From Paracoccaceae bacterium (GTDB lineage Bacteria; Pseudomonadota; Alphaproteobacteria; Rhodobacterales; Rhodobacteraceae), in contig SLQN01000247.1 of NCBI GenBank assembly GCA_007131465.1, positions 1-5,529 of the forward strand: a DNA stretch of 5,529 bases, written 5' to 3'. Position numbers and translations under genes: made by a program. Under the pieces are notes generated by a model that searched no databases, was not told the DNA's origin, and saw only the letters and a list, made by a program, of their open reading frames with translations. Positions 1 through 5,529 of this stretch are shown piece by piece. Each line of letters begins with the position of its first letter. Position 1 is the stretch's first letter.

Positions 1-543
1 GTCGAGATCGCAGCCGATATCCGCCATGTGCGTCCCCAGTGTGCGGCCAGTGTCGAACCGTGTTGCAGTATCGATCTCTGCGGCTGGTAAAAGCCCGAGG
101 GCGGCGCGCGTACCAATATGATGAACTGAGAACCATGCCGTTTCTTCGCCACGTATACCCATTACGGTGATGTCCTGAGCATTTTGATAGCCAGCCTCGC
201 GCAGTGCGGCTATTGCGATCAGGCCGGCCACGGCCCCGGCGGCACCATCGAAATTACCCCCGACCGGAACCGAATCAAGATGAGAGCCGATGATCACCCC
301 GGCACCATCGGGCGCATGGCCTGGCAGCTTGATCAACAGGTTGGCGGCGGCGTCGGCGCTAACCTCGAACCCCATCTGCGTAGCGGCTTGGCAGAGAATT
401 TCCCAGGCACGATTCTCGCCCTCACCATAGGATGCTCGGGTAATGCCGATGCCGTCTCCGGTTGCCTCTGCAAGGGCGTCGAACAGCGCCGCCGCGCGCG
501 GCATAAGAGCCACGACGGCGGCGTTGAGTTTTTGATGATCCAT
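1..543 (-). CDS. M20-family Zn-dependent amidohydrolase (N-carbamoyl amino acid hydrolase / allantoate amidohydrolase type), C-terminus cut off by the window
   Basis: The N-terminal 181 residues are present; the family is usually about 400-420 residues, so more than half lies beyond the left edge. Visible signatures are GSHLDSVPVGGNFDG at residues 86-100 (likely metal ligands His88 and Asp99, with Asp90 supporting) and IRGEETAWF at 130-138, where Glu133 is the expected general base and Glu134 a metal ligand. Family members are cytosolic and hydrolyse N-carbamoyl or ureido bonds, releasing ammonia and CO2 or an amino acid (AllC, HyuC, beta-ureidopropionase); which substrate applies here cannot be read from the fragment. 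The ATG at 543-541 is preceded by GAGGAG at 557-552, eight nt upstream, overlapping the TGA of the upstream PuuE-like gene. This indicates a two-gene operon with translational coupling. Family assignment is firm, exact reaction open. The missing C-terminal half contains the dimerisation domain and the remaining ligand residues, so activity cannot be judged. Confidence 0.9.
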   Translation of the reverse strand, partial: MDHQKLNAAVVALMPRAAALFDALAEATGDGIGITRASYGEGENRAWEILCQAATQMGFEVSADAAANLLIKLPGHAPDGAGVIIGSHLDSVPVGGNFDGAAGAVAGLIAIAALREAGYQNAQDITVMGIRGEETAWFSVHHIGTRAALGLLPAAEIDTATRFDTGRTLGTHMADIGCDLD

Positions 544-555
544 ATTGTTGGCTCC

Positions 556-1452
556 TCAGCTACTGGGCACCATTGCGCGGTGGTGTTGGAGAAAGGCATC
601 GGCGATCTCGCTTCCGGTGGCCTTCCAGACACCATCGTGTGACAGGATGTACTCCAGCGCGCGATCGAGCACTCCGATCTGCGATGCTTGACCGATCATG
701 AACGGGTGAAGTGCCAGCGCCATGACCCGTCCAGAAGTCTCGGACTCGCGGTAAAGCACGTCAAAGGCATCGCGGATCATCCGCTCAAACTCCGGGATCG
801 GCTTGCGGGCTTTCCAGATCACAGCAGCGTCGTTGAGATCGTAAGAATAGGGCACGCTGACCAATTCTTTACCGCCGACATCCATCATGTATGGCTGCTC
901 GTCGTTAACCCAGTCCGAGACATATTTGGCACCATTCTCGATCAGGTAATCGAGCGTGTTCCACGTTTCCTGAAGGCCAGCGCCCAGCCAGCCAACCGGC
1001 CGCGTACCGGAACACTGCTCGATCGTGTTGAAGACGTCGGCAATCATCTGCTGCTCTTCGTCGGGGTGAACCTCGGTGACGCGATGGGTGTTCGTCTTGC
1101 AGTGGCCCATGAACTCCCAGTTGAGTTTTGCGCATTCCTCGACGATGATGGGCAGGTGTTCGCACACATCGCTATTAAGCGCGGCCGTTCCGCGGACGCC
1201 GTGCTTCTCGAGTATTTCCATGATTCGCCAGATCCCGACTCGGTTGCCGAAGTCGCGCTGTGCCCACTGGCGAACCATTGGCGTCGCACCGGTCGGGCGC
1301 TCGTTTGCATCACCGGGCATGGGGGTGTCGAGGTGAAATATTTCAATATTTGGAATGATCCAAAGCGCGATCCTGGCACCATTGGGCCATTTGAGTGGCG
1401 GGCGCTTTACGATCGGTGAGAACGGGAAAGGGCCGTATTTGCTCGGGTTCAC
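556..1452 (-). CDS. PuuE-like polysaccharide deacetylase-family hydrolase (allantoinase / cyclic imidase type)
   Basis: The 298-residue protein has no signal peptide, so it is probably cytosolic, unlike true cell-wall or chitin deacetylases. It opens with KYGPFPFSPIVKRPPLKWPNG (residues 5-25), typical of the PuuE-like branch. The NodB-fold metal site is suggested by NSD (93-95), a GHCKTNTH segment with His117 and His123, SDWVNDEQPY (179-188), and LALHPF with His249 near the C-terminus. Related enzymes open cyclic amides: PuuE hydrolyses allantoin, and a Pseudomonas imidase of this broad family hydrolyses cyclic imides. The substrate here is inferred only as a cyclic ureide or imide. The GTG at 1452-1450 is chosen because AGAAGGAG (1469-1462) lies 9 nt upstream; an in-frame GTG at 1488 would add 12 unconserved-looking residues and has no ribosome binding site. 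It is the first gene of the minus-strand pair with the M20 hydrolase, which suits sequential ring opening and carbamoyl or amide hydrolysis. Confidence 0.9.
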   Translation of the reverse strand: MNPSKYGPFPFSPIVKRPPLKWPNGARIALWIIPNIEIFHLDTPMPGDANERPTGATPMVRQWAQRDFGNRVGIWRIMEILEKHGVRGTAALNSDVCEHLPIIVEECAKLNWEFMGHCKTNTHRVTEVHPDEEQQMIADVFNTIEQCSGTRPVGWLGAGLQETWNTLDYLIENGAKYVSDWVNDEQPYMMDVGGKELVSVPYSYDLNDAAVIWKARKPIPEFERMIRDAFDVLYRESETSGRVMALALHPFMIGQASQIGVLDRALEYILSHDGVWKATGSEIADAFLQHHRAMVPSS

Positions 1453-1518
1453 GTGCGAATTCTCCTTCTGATCAAGGTCGATCTGCACAAGTCAAAGGCG
1501 CAGATTTCGTTTCTGGTG

Positions 1519-1530
1519 CTGCATATGCAG
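1519..1530. promoter_or_regulatory. Perfect 12-bp palindrome, candidate operator
   Basis: CTGCATATGCAG is a perfect palindrome about 67 bp upstream of the GTG of the PuuE-like gene. It does not extend beyond 12 bp. Its size and symmetry fit a dimeric helix-turn-helix regulator, but a 12-bp palindrome can also occur by chance, and no second copy was found in the window. Confidence 0.3.
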
Positions 1531-1576
1531 GCGCTACAGACAAGTTTTTCATTATGACTCTTTAAAAAGTTGCTAT

Positions 1577-1595
1577 TGGCATACTGCTGGCATAC
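1577..1595. repeat. Tandem direct repeat TGGCATAC with 11-bp period, candidate operator
   Basis: TGGCATAC occurs at 1577-1584 and again at 1588-1595, so the copies are 11 bp apart, about one helical turn, and lie on the same face of the DNA. They end 45 bp upstream of the MmgE/PrpD start codon. The second copy continues to GGCATACC, an imperfect palindrome of the GG-N-AT-N-CC kind that could bind a GntR-type regulator; this link is inference. Confidence 0.4.
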
Positions 1596-1596
1596 C

Positions 1597-1620
1597 GTTT
1601 TCCATAATACGATAGAAAAC
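1597..1620. promoter_or_regulatory. Inverted repeat GTTTTC / GAAAAC around a -10-like hexamer
   Basis: GTTTTC at 1597-1602 and GAAAAC at 1615-1620 are exact inverted repeats separated by 12 bp. The spacer contains CATAAT (from 1603, at its left end), a -10-like hexamer for the plus strand. A protein bound to both arms would cover that promoter element and the sequence just upstream of the MmgE/PrpD ribosome binding site. The arms are short and AT-rich, so chance is possible. Confidence 0.3.
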
Positions 1621-1640
1621 TCGGTTCGCAAGGGAAGATC

Positions 1641-2978
1641 GTGACAACAGTGCAGTCTGACAGCGCGGTGCGGCAGCCGGGATTCGAGCGGCTCATTGAG
1701 TGGTCGCTTGAGGTAAGTCCTGATGCCCTGCCGCCTCAAGTAATTGAAAGATCGGCGCTATTGGTTGCGGACAACCTGGTGGCTCTGCTGGCTGCGGCAG
1801 GCGATCCAGGTGTAGCGCGCGCGCAATCAGCGTTGCGCCATTCCGGTCCGAGCATGGGCACGCCGGCGCAGGCAGCCGCAGATATGGCTGTAGCACTCGC
1901 ATGGATGGAACTAGACGAGGGGTATGCTAAAGCAAGCTGTCATGGCGGTCTTTACTCTCTGCCAGTTCTGGCCGCGCTCGCATCTGACAGACAGGTCAGT
2001 GTGCGGACTGTGCTCGGTCAACTTTGCCTGACTTACGAGGTCGTGGCCCGCCTTGCCTTGGCCTATCCGGCGCGTCGGTTCACTTGGCACCCGCACGCCA
2101 TGTGGTCATCAATAGGCGCGGCTATGGCGCGGTGTCGTGCAGAACGTGTAGAACCCGCACTTGCGTTGCGCAGTCTGCGGATCGCATCGACATTCGCGAT
2201 GGCGGGGGGCTATGAGGCCGCTATCGATGGTGCCGAGGTGCGCAATATCTGGGCTGCACAAGGGATCACGCAGGGCTTTTTGGCGGTTGATCTTGCGCGC
2301 TCGGGGTTGGACGGTCCATCCTCGGCCCCCGAGGGCATCTATTCTCGGATCACGGGACGCGATCGGTGTGACGACGCCATCTTTACGTCTGGGCTCGGCG
2401 TCGACTGGGCGATTTTCGATTCGTTTACCAAACCCTATGCCTGCTGCCAGTCGAGCCATTCGGCAATCTCGGCCGTAGTGATGATGCGGGCACAGAAAGC
2501 CTTTTCTCTGGACGAACTCGAAAGCGTTGATGTCACAACCCCGCGTGTTGAAATGGACTGTCGCGAGCCGCAAAACCGATTGGCTGCACAGTTTTCATTG
2601 CCCCATGCCGTAGCGGCGGCACTTGTTTTGGGCCGGGCTGACGCCGATGCCTTTGCTTTGGATGCGATCGCTGATCCTTTGATCGCTCGACTACGGCGTG
2701 CGATCCGACTGGTTCCTTGGTCGGCGCCGCTTCAAACTGCGAACGCACGACCGGCACATGTACGGCTGCGGTTCAGAGGCGGCCAAATTCTGGAACAAAC
2801 CCTGCTGGATGCCGCGGTGACGGATCTCGCCGCGCAGCGGGAAGCTGTGATCGGCAAGCTCACGCATTACGCTGATAAGAATTTTCCACGGGCATCACTT
2901 GCATGCCGAAAACTGGTCGAGGGTGCGCCGCACATCCTTGACATGGAGTGGGAAAAATTTGCGGCGGACTGGAAGTGA
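1641..2978 (+). CDS. MmgE/PrpD family protein (2-methylcitrate dehydratase / cis-aconitate decarboxylase / iminodisuccinate epimerase superfamily)
   Basis: The 445-residue length fits this cytosolic family (about 440-500). Order of landmarks: an N-terminal helical part with AVALAWMELDEGYAKASCHGG (83-103), corresponding to the usual Asp and His pair (Asp92, His101); TWHPHAMW (148-155) matching the family's FHPT-type His segment; VRNIWAAQG (200-208); FTKPYACCQSSHSAI (262-276); and QFSLPHAVAAAL (317-328). The last two are strong family signatures. Members dehydrate 2-methylcitrate, decarboxylate cis-aconitate or epimerise iminodisuccinate, all on polycarboxylates; the substrate here is unknown. 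The Lys-Arg pair usual before the AAQ segment in the PrpD/CAD branch is replaced by Val-Arg-Asn, which argues against a plain methylcitrate dehydratase. The GTG start at 1641 has AAGGGA about 5 nt upstream. It is the first gene of the plus-strand unit with the TRAP transporter, and no prpB or prpC is visible beside it. Confidence 0.9.
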   Translation: MTTVQSDSAVRQPGFERLIEWSLEVSPDALPPQVIERSALLVADNLVALLAAAGDPGVARAQSALRHSGPSMGTPAQAAADMAVALAWMELDEGYAKASCHGGLYSLPVLAALASDRQVSVRTVLGQLCLTYEVVARLALAYPARRFTWHPHAMWSSIGAAMARCRAERVEPALALRSLRIASTFAMAGGYEAAIDGAEVRNIWAAQGITQGFLAVDLARSGLDGPSSAPEGIYSRITGRDRCDDAIFTSGLGVDWAIFDSFTKPYACCQSSHSAISAVVMMRAQKAFSLDELESVDVTTPRVEMDCREPQNRLAAQFSLPHAVAAALVLGRADADAFALDAIADPLIARLRRAIRLVPWSAPLQTANARPAHVRLRFRGGQILEQTLLDAAVTDLAAQREAVIGKLTHYADKNFPRASLACRKLVEGAPHILDMEWEKFAADWK

Positions 2979-3023
2979 ATCTGAAACCAAAGCCTGTTCC
3001 GGGGCAGATCAAACACGACGGAA

Positions 3024-3037
3024 GCGCATTTCTGCGC
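3024..3037 (+). other. Small hairpin in the MmgE/PrpD-binding protein spacer
   Basis: GCGCA (3024-3028) and TGCGC (3033-3037) form a 5-bp stem with a TTTC loop, about 10 nt upstream of the AAAGGAG ribosome binding site of the binding-protein gene. It is too short and lacks a T-run, so it is not a terminator. The 83-bp spacer shows no convincing promoter, so the binding-protein gene is probably co-transcribed with the upstream gene. Confidence 0.25.
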
Positions 3038-3061
3038 AACTAAGCAAAGGAGAAACAGACG

Positions 3062-4018
3062 ATGACAATACAATGTTTCAAATACAGCATCCCGGCAGCC
3101 TTGCTGGCGATCGGAATGGCTATGCCTGCATCGGGTCAAGAGAAGCCCACGGAGTTGCTGATACTGTCCGGATCCACTGGGGGCTCCTGGTCGGTCTATG
3201 CTGCCGGTATGATTCCGATCTTTGAATCTGAAGGGATCTCGACTTCCGCAATTCCAGGAGGCGGGGCCTCGAACCCATTGCGCATTGCAGCGGCAGAGAC
3301 CGATATCTCCTTTGGCCAGACTTCGGCCAATTATGATGCGCAACAGGGCATCGGCGCTTTCGAGGGGCGCGAGGTGTCGAACGTCATGAACCTGGCGCTG
3401 ATCAGTGCCGATCACGTACATGTGGTCTGCAGTGTCGAAAGCGGCGTGCAAAGCTGGGAAGATCTTGAAGGCGTACGCTTCGCCGCGCCAGCAGCAGGCA
3501 TCGCGTCCTGGGGCAACTTCCTGGCGGGTCTGAATGCGCACGGGCTCGACGAGAGCGATCTGAATATCGTTGCGCGCGGTGATTCTGGTAACAACATGGA
3601 TGCCGTTCGCGACCGTCAGGCCGATTGCACCACCCATACCAGCGCCTATCCCGTCGCGAATTTCGCCGAGGTGGCTTACTCGATGCCGCTTACCTTTCTG
3701 GGCATGACCGATGAAAAGGTGGCTGAAGTCGTCGCCTCGAATCCTGGCATGATTGCCGGCTCCATTCCCGCCGGTACATATGTCGGGCAAGAAGATGAAC
3801 TGACCGTCTATATGGCTGGATCGGTTCTGATGACGCATGGCGATCTGCCGGAAGACGTCGGCTACTGGGTCGTCCGTATCCTCAACGAGCGGCTGGAAGA
3901 TGTGCGAAATATCGCATCGGGTCTGCGGCCGCTGACGCCTGAGATGATGCCCCAGGCACCGGTTTGGGAAATGCACCCCGGCGCTTTGCGCTATTATCAG
4001 GAGATCGGGTTGCGCTGA
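3062..4018 (+). CDS. TAXI-family TRAP transporter periplasmic solute-binding protein
   Basis: This 318-residue protein has a signal peptide: basic start, hydrophobic core around IPAALLAIGMAM (10-21), and probable cleavage after Ala-Ser-Gly at residue 25. The mature part shows TAXI signatures: LSGSTGGSWSVYAAGM (35-50), a glycine-rich GGGASNPLRI stretch (66-75), ETDISFGQT (79-87), the SWEDLEGVRFAAPAAG segment, and a C-terminal MHPGALRYYQEIGL tail. TAXI proteins capture an organic acid or amino-acid-like ligand in the periplasm and deliver it to the fused TRAP permease, which is the next gene. The ATG at 3062 is preceded by AAAGGAG at 3047-3053. The ligand is unknown; the neighbours suggest a nitrogen-containing carboxylate, cyclic ureide or imide. 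The gene is complete, with no frameshift seen. Confidence 0.93.
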   Translation: MTIQCFKYSIPAALLAIGMAMPASGQEKPTELLILSGSTGGSWSVYAAGMIPIFESEGISTSAIPGGGASNPLRIAAAETDISFGQTSANYDAQQGIGAFEGREVSNVMNLALISADHVHVVCSVESGVQSWEDLEGVRFAAPAAGIASWGNFLAGLNAHGLDESDLNIVARGDSGNNMDAVRDRQADCTTHTSAYPVANFAEVAYSMPLTFLGMTDEKVAEVVASNPGMIAGSIPAGTYVGQEDELTVYMAGSVLMTHGDLPEDVGYWVVRILNERLEDVRNIASGLRPLTPEMMPQAPVWEMHPGALRYYQEIGLR

Positions 4019-4022
4019 TTGA

Positions 4023-4033
4023 TTGTCTGACAA
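4023..4033. repeat. Short palindrome TTGTC-T-GACAA
   Basis: An 11-bp inverted repeat with a single central base lies directly after the binding-protein stop. It may act as part of the 3' structure before the larger hairpin, or as a protein site; it is short enough to be chance. Confidence 0.25.
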
Positions 4034-4041
4034 CCCTCATT

Positions 4042-4063
4042 CTGGCGGCAGGAATGCCGCCAG
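4042..4063 (+). other. Intercistronic stem-loop with GGAA tetraloop between binding protein and permease genes
   Basis: CTGGCGGCA (4042-4050) and TGCCGCCAG (4055-4063) form a perfect 9-bp GC-rich stem closed by GGAA, a GNRA-type tetraloop, 23 nt after the binding-protein stop and 25 nt before the permease ATG. It is not followed by a T-run, so it is a poor intrinsic terminator. In transport operons such hairpins can protect the upstream mRNA and partly reduce downstream expression, giving more periplasmic binding protein than membrane permease; I infer that role here. Confidence 0.75.
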
Positions 4064-4088
4064 TTCACTTAAGCTGTAGAGGCGAGAG

Positions 4089-5529
4089 ATGATAAATACC
4101 TCACTATCTCAGATCAGACAAGCGGCGCTTGACAAGCCAGTCTGGGTGCTGGCCACGCTGATCTGCATTACGATGACCGTTTATCATCTGTACTTTGCAG
4201 CGACCCTGAAGCCGACCTACTTCATCTTTTACCCCGCACACCTGGCGTTAGTGCTGAGCATTATCTATCTCGATTCTATCCAGTCGCATTTCGATGGCAA
4301 GCTGGGCAGGCGTCGCATGCTCTGGGTGGCTCTTGACTCCATATTGCTTGCCTTCACCCTGGCGGCGCTTGGCTATCTGATTTTCAACGCAACATACGTC
4401 ATGAATCGCATGATGTATTTCGATCAACTCAGCACCACAGAGATCATTCTCGCCACCGGACTGACAGTTGCCGTCATGGAAGCGACACGGCGGACTGTAG
4501 GCATAGTACTGGTTGTGGTGTGTCTTGTATTCGTTGCCTATGCGTTGTTCGGTCATCTGGTTCCGGGCCTGCTGCGGCATCGCGGTGTAGCGCCCACACA
4601 ACTTCTTGAAATGCTTTATCTGTCTCCCGACGGCTTCTTCGGAAGCCCTCTCAAGGTGGCAGCTGATTTCGTGTTCCTGTTCGTGGTGCTGGGTGCGCTA
4701 CTGCTGGCATCGGGGGCGGGAAGCTTCTTTACAGACCTCGCCTTTGCCTTGGCGGGGCGCAGCGTCGGCGGGCCCGCTAAAGCCTCGATTGCGGCGAGCG
4801 CGCTGATGGGCATGTTGCAGGGGTCGTCTAACGGCAATGTCGCCACAACCGGCCCTTTCACTATACCTGTGATGGAACGCTACGGCTATCGCAAGGACTA
4901 CGCCGCCGGGGTCGAAGCGGTCGCTTCGACCGGGGGGATGCTGACACCGCCGATCATGGGTGCCGCGGCCTTCCTGATGAGCGAGATTACCGGCATTCCG
5001 TATGTTGAGATTATCATCGCAGCAATCATTCCCGCAATTTTGTATTTTGTCGCGGTCGCGATCATGGTCGATCTTGAAGCGCGCCGCCTAAAGCTCAAGG
5101 CCAGCGACTTTGATGGTCCCAGCGTAGGGACTGTACTGTTGACGCGCGGATATCTGATCAGCCCGGTCGTAATCATGATCTGGTATCTGGTAGACGGTTA
5201 TTCTCCAGCGCGCGCCGCGTTCTCTGGTATCGTCGCGCTGACGGCACTGTTGGTATTTGACGGCAAAACGCGCCGACGCTTTTTCGCGATTTTGATAGAG
5301 GCCGCGATCAAGGCACCGCGCATGGTGCTGCCTGTCATCGCAGCCTGCGCGGCGGCGGGACTAATCGCTGGCGTTATTGTGCGGACCGGGCTGAACCTGA
5401 AGCTAGGCATGATCGTTTTGAACTATGCTGAAATTGGGCAGCACATTCCGTTCATGGAAAACGGAGTTCTGTTCGTCGGCTTGGTTCTGACCATGGTCAT
5501 CGCCATCATCCTGGGGATGGGGCTGCCGA
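4089..5529 (+). CDS. Fused TRAP transporter permease (DctQ-DctM type, TAXI system), C-terminus cut off by the window
   Basis: The first 480 residues are visible, ending in GMGLP (476-480), a conserved DctM motif usually followed by more membrane helices; the family is about 620-700 residues. The N-terminal third is a DctQ-like small-subunit part with hydrophobic helices near 17-36, 43-61, 78-99 and 136-156, then the DctM-like channel part from about 190. DctM signatures are GGPAKASIAASALMG (227-241), QGSSNGNVATTGPFTIP (244-260) and EAVASTGGMLTPPIMGAAAF (276-295). The fused protein carries the ligand across the inner membrane using an ion gradient, normally Na+ in TRAP systems. AGAGG at 4078-4082 lies 6 nt before the ATG. 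It follows its partner binding-protein gene by 70 bp and is almost certainly its translocator. Gly-Ser-Ser-Asn-Gly-Asn replaces the more usual Gly-Ser-Ser-Val-Ala-Asn at the channel motif, a mild variation. Confidence 0.93.
   Translation, partial: MINTSLSQIRQAALDKPVWVLATLICITMTVYHLYFAATLKPTYFIFYPAHLALVLSIIYLDSIQSHFDGKLGRRRMLWVALDSILLAFTLAALGYLIFNATYVMNRMMYFDQLSTTEIILATGLTVAVMEATRRTVGIVLVVVCLVFVAYALFGHLVPGLLRHRGVAPTQLLEMLYLSPDGFFGSPLKVAADFVFLFVVLGALLLASGAGSFFTDLAFALAGRSVGGPAKASIAASALMGMLQGSSNGNVATTGPFTIPVMERYGYRKDYAAGVEAVASTGGMLTPPIMGAAAFLMSEITGIPYVEIIIAAIIPAILYFVAVAIMVDLEARRLKLKASDFDGPSVGTVLLTRGYLISPVVIMIWYLVDGYSPARAAFSGIVALTALLVFDGKTRRRFFAILIEAAIKAPRMVLPVIAACAAAGLIAGVIVRTGLNLKLGMIVLNYAEIGQHIPFMENGVLFVGLVLTMVIAIILGMGLP

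Larger units (their letters stand above)
1453..1640. promoter_or_regulatory. Divergent intergenic region with promoters for both operons
   Basis: This 188-bp non-coding stretch separates the divergent PuuE-like and MmgE/PrpD genes, so it must hold promoters for both directions. The part from about 1540 to 1620 is clearly AT-richer than the flanking genes. Candidate elements are CATAAT at 1603-1608 on the plus strand and CATAAT at 1556-1551 on the minus strand as -10-like hexamers, but neither has a convincing -35 at 16-18 bp. The region also contains a 12-bp palindrome, a tandem 8-bp repeat and an inverted repeat, annotated separately. Together these suggest repressor or activator binding that co-regulates both units; no regulator gene lies in the window. 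Confidence 0.6.

Noticed and set aside
184..642. Plus-strand open frame (152 codons) across the junction of the M20 and PuuE-like genes
   Set aside because: It is antisense to both genes and to their coupled junction; no ribosome binding site or domain supports it.
688..1419. Plus-strand open frame (243 codons) opposite the PuuE-like gene
   Set aside because: It lies entirely antisense to a well-supported enzyme gene and its translation resembles no family I know.
1453..1488. Upstream GTG at 1488 as the start of the PuuE-like gene
   Set aside because: It lacks a ribosome binding site and adds 12 residues whose DNA contains the AGAAGGAG that serves the GTG at 1452.
1641..2978. Propionate/2-methylcitrate pathway gene (prpD proper)
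   Set aside because: No prpB or prpC is adjacent, the neighbours are amidohydrolases and a TRAP system, and the expected Lys-Arg segment is absent.
2867..4033. Long minus-strand open frame (388 codons) opposite the TAXI binding-protein gene
   Set aside because: Its translation has no recognisable domain and is rich in residues expected from an antisense frame, while the plus strand encodes a clear TAXI protein with signal peptide and ribosome binding site.
4042..4063. Intrinsic terminator after the binding-protein gene
   Set aside because: The stem is strong, but it is followed by TTCACTT and not a T-run, and the partner permease starts 25 nt later, so full termination is unlikely.

Overview
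The window reads as a bacterial catabolic locus, most likely from an alphaproteobacterium (Rhodobacterales or Rhizobiales type). That guess rests on moderately GC-rich coding DNA, a TAXI-type TRAP transporter and the gene combination; it is inference, and no marker gene here fixes the taxon. It holds five protein-coding genes, three complete and two cut by the window ends, arranged as two divergent units around a 188-bp AT-richer intergenic region (1453-1640). I see no RNA gene, insertion sequence or CRISPR array.

Minus-strand unit (1452 down to 1): a PuuE/NodB-fold polysaccharide-deacetylase-like hydrolase, followed 12 nt later by an M20-family zinc amidohydrolase of the N-carbamoyl-L-amino-acid hydrolase/allantoate amidohydrolase type, which runs off the left edge. 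The ribosome binding site of the second gene overlaps the stop codon of the first, so the two are probably translationally coupled.

Plus-strand unit (1641 to the right edge): an MmgE/PrpD-family protein, a TAXI-type periplasmic solute-binding protein with a signal peptide, and a large fused TRAP permease cut after 480 residues within its GMGLP motif. A strong GNRA-loop hairpin lies between binding protein and permease. It is a candidate for setting unequal expression of the two.

Inferred joint role: the TRAP system imports an organic acid-like, nitrogen-containing compound. The PuuE-like enzyme could open a cyclic ureide or imide, the M20 enzyme could hydrolyse the resulting carbamoyl or amide bond, and the MmgE/PrpD protein could isomerise, dehydrate or decarboxylate a carboxylate product. 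The families are clear from sequence; the substrate is unknown and the pathway is a hypothesis. The shared intergenic region carries several short repeats that could serve as operators for an unseen regulator.
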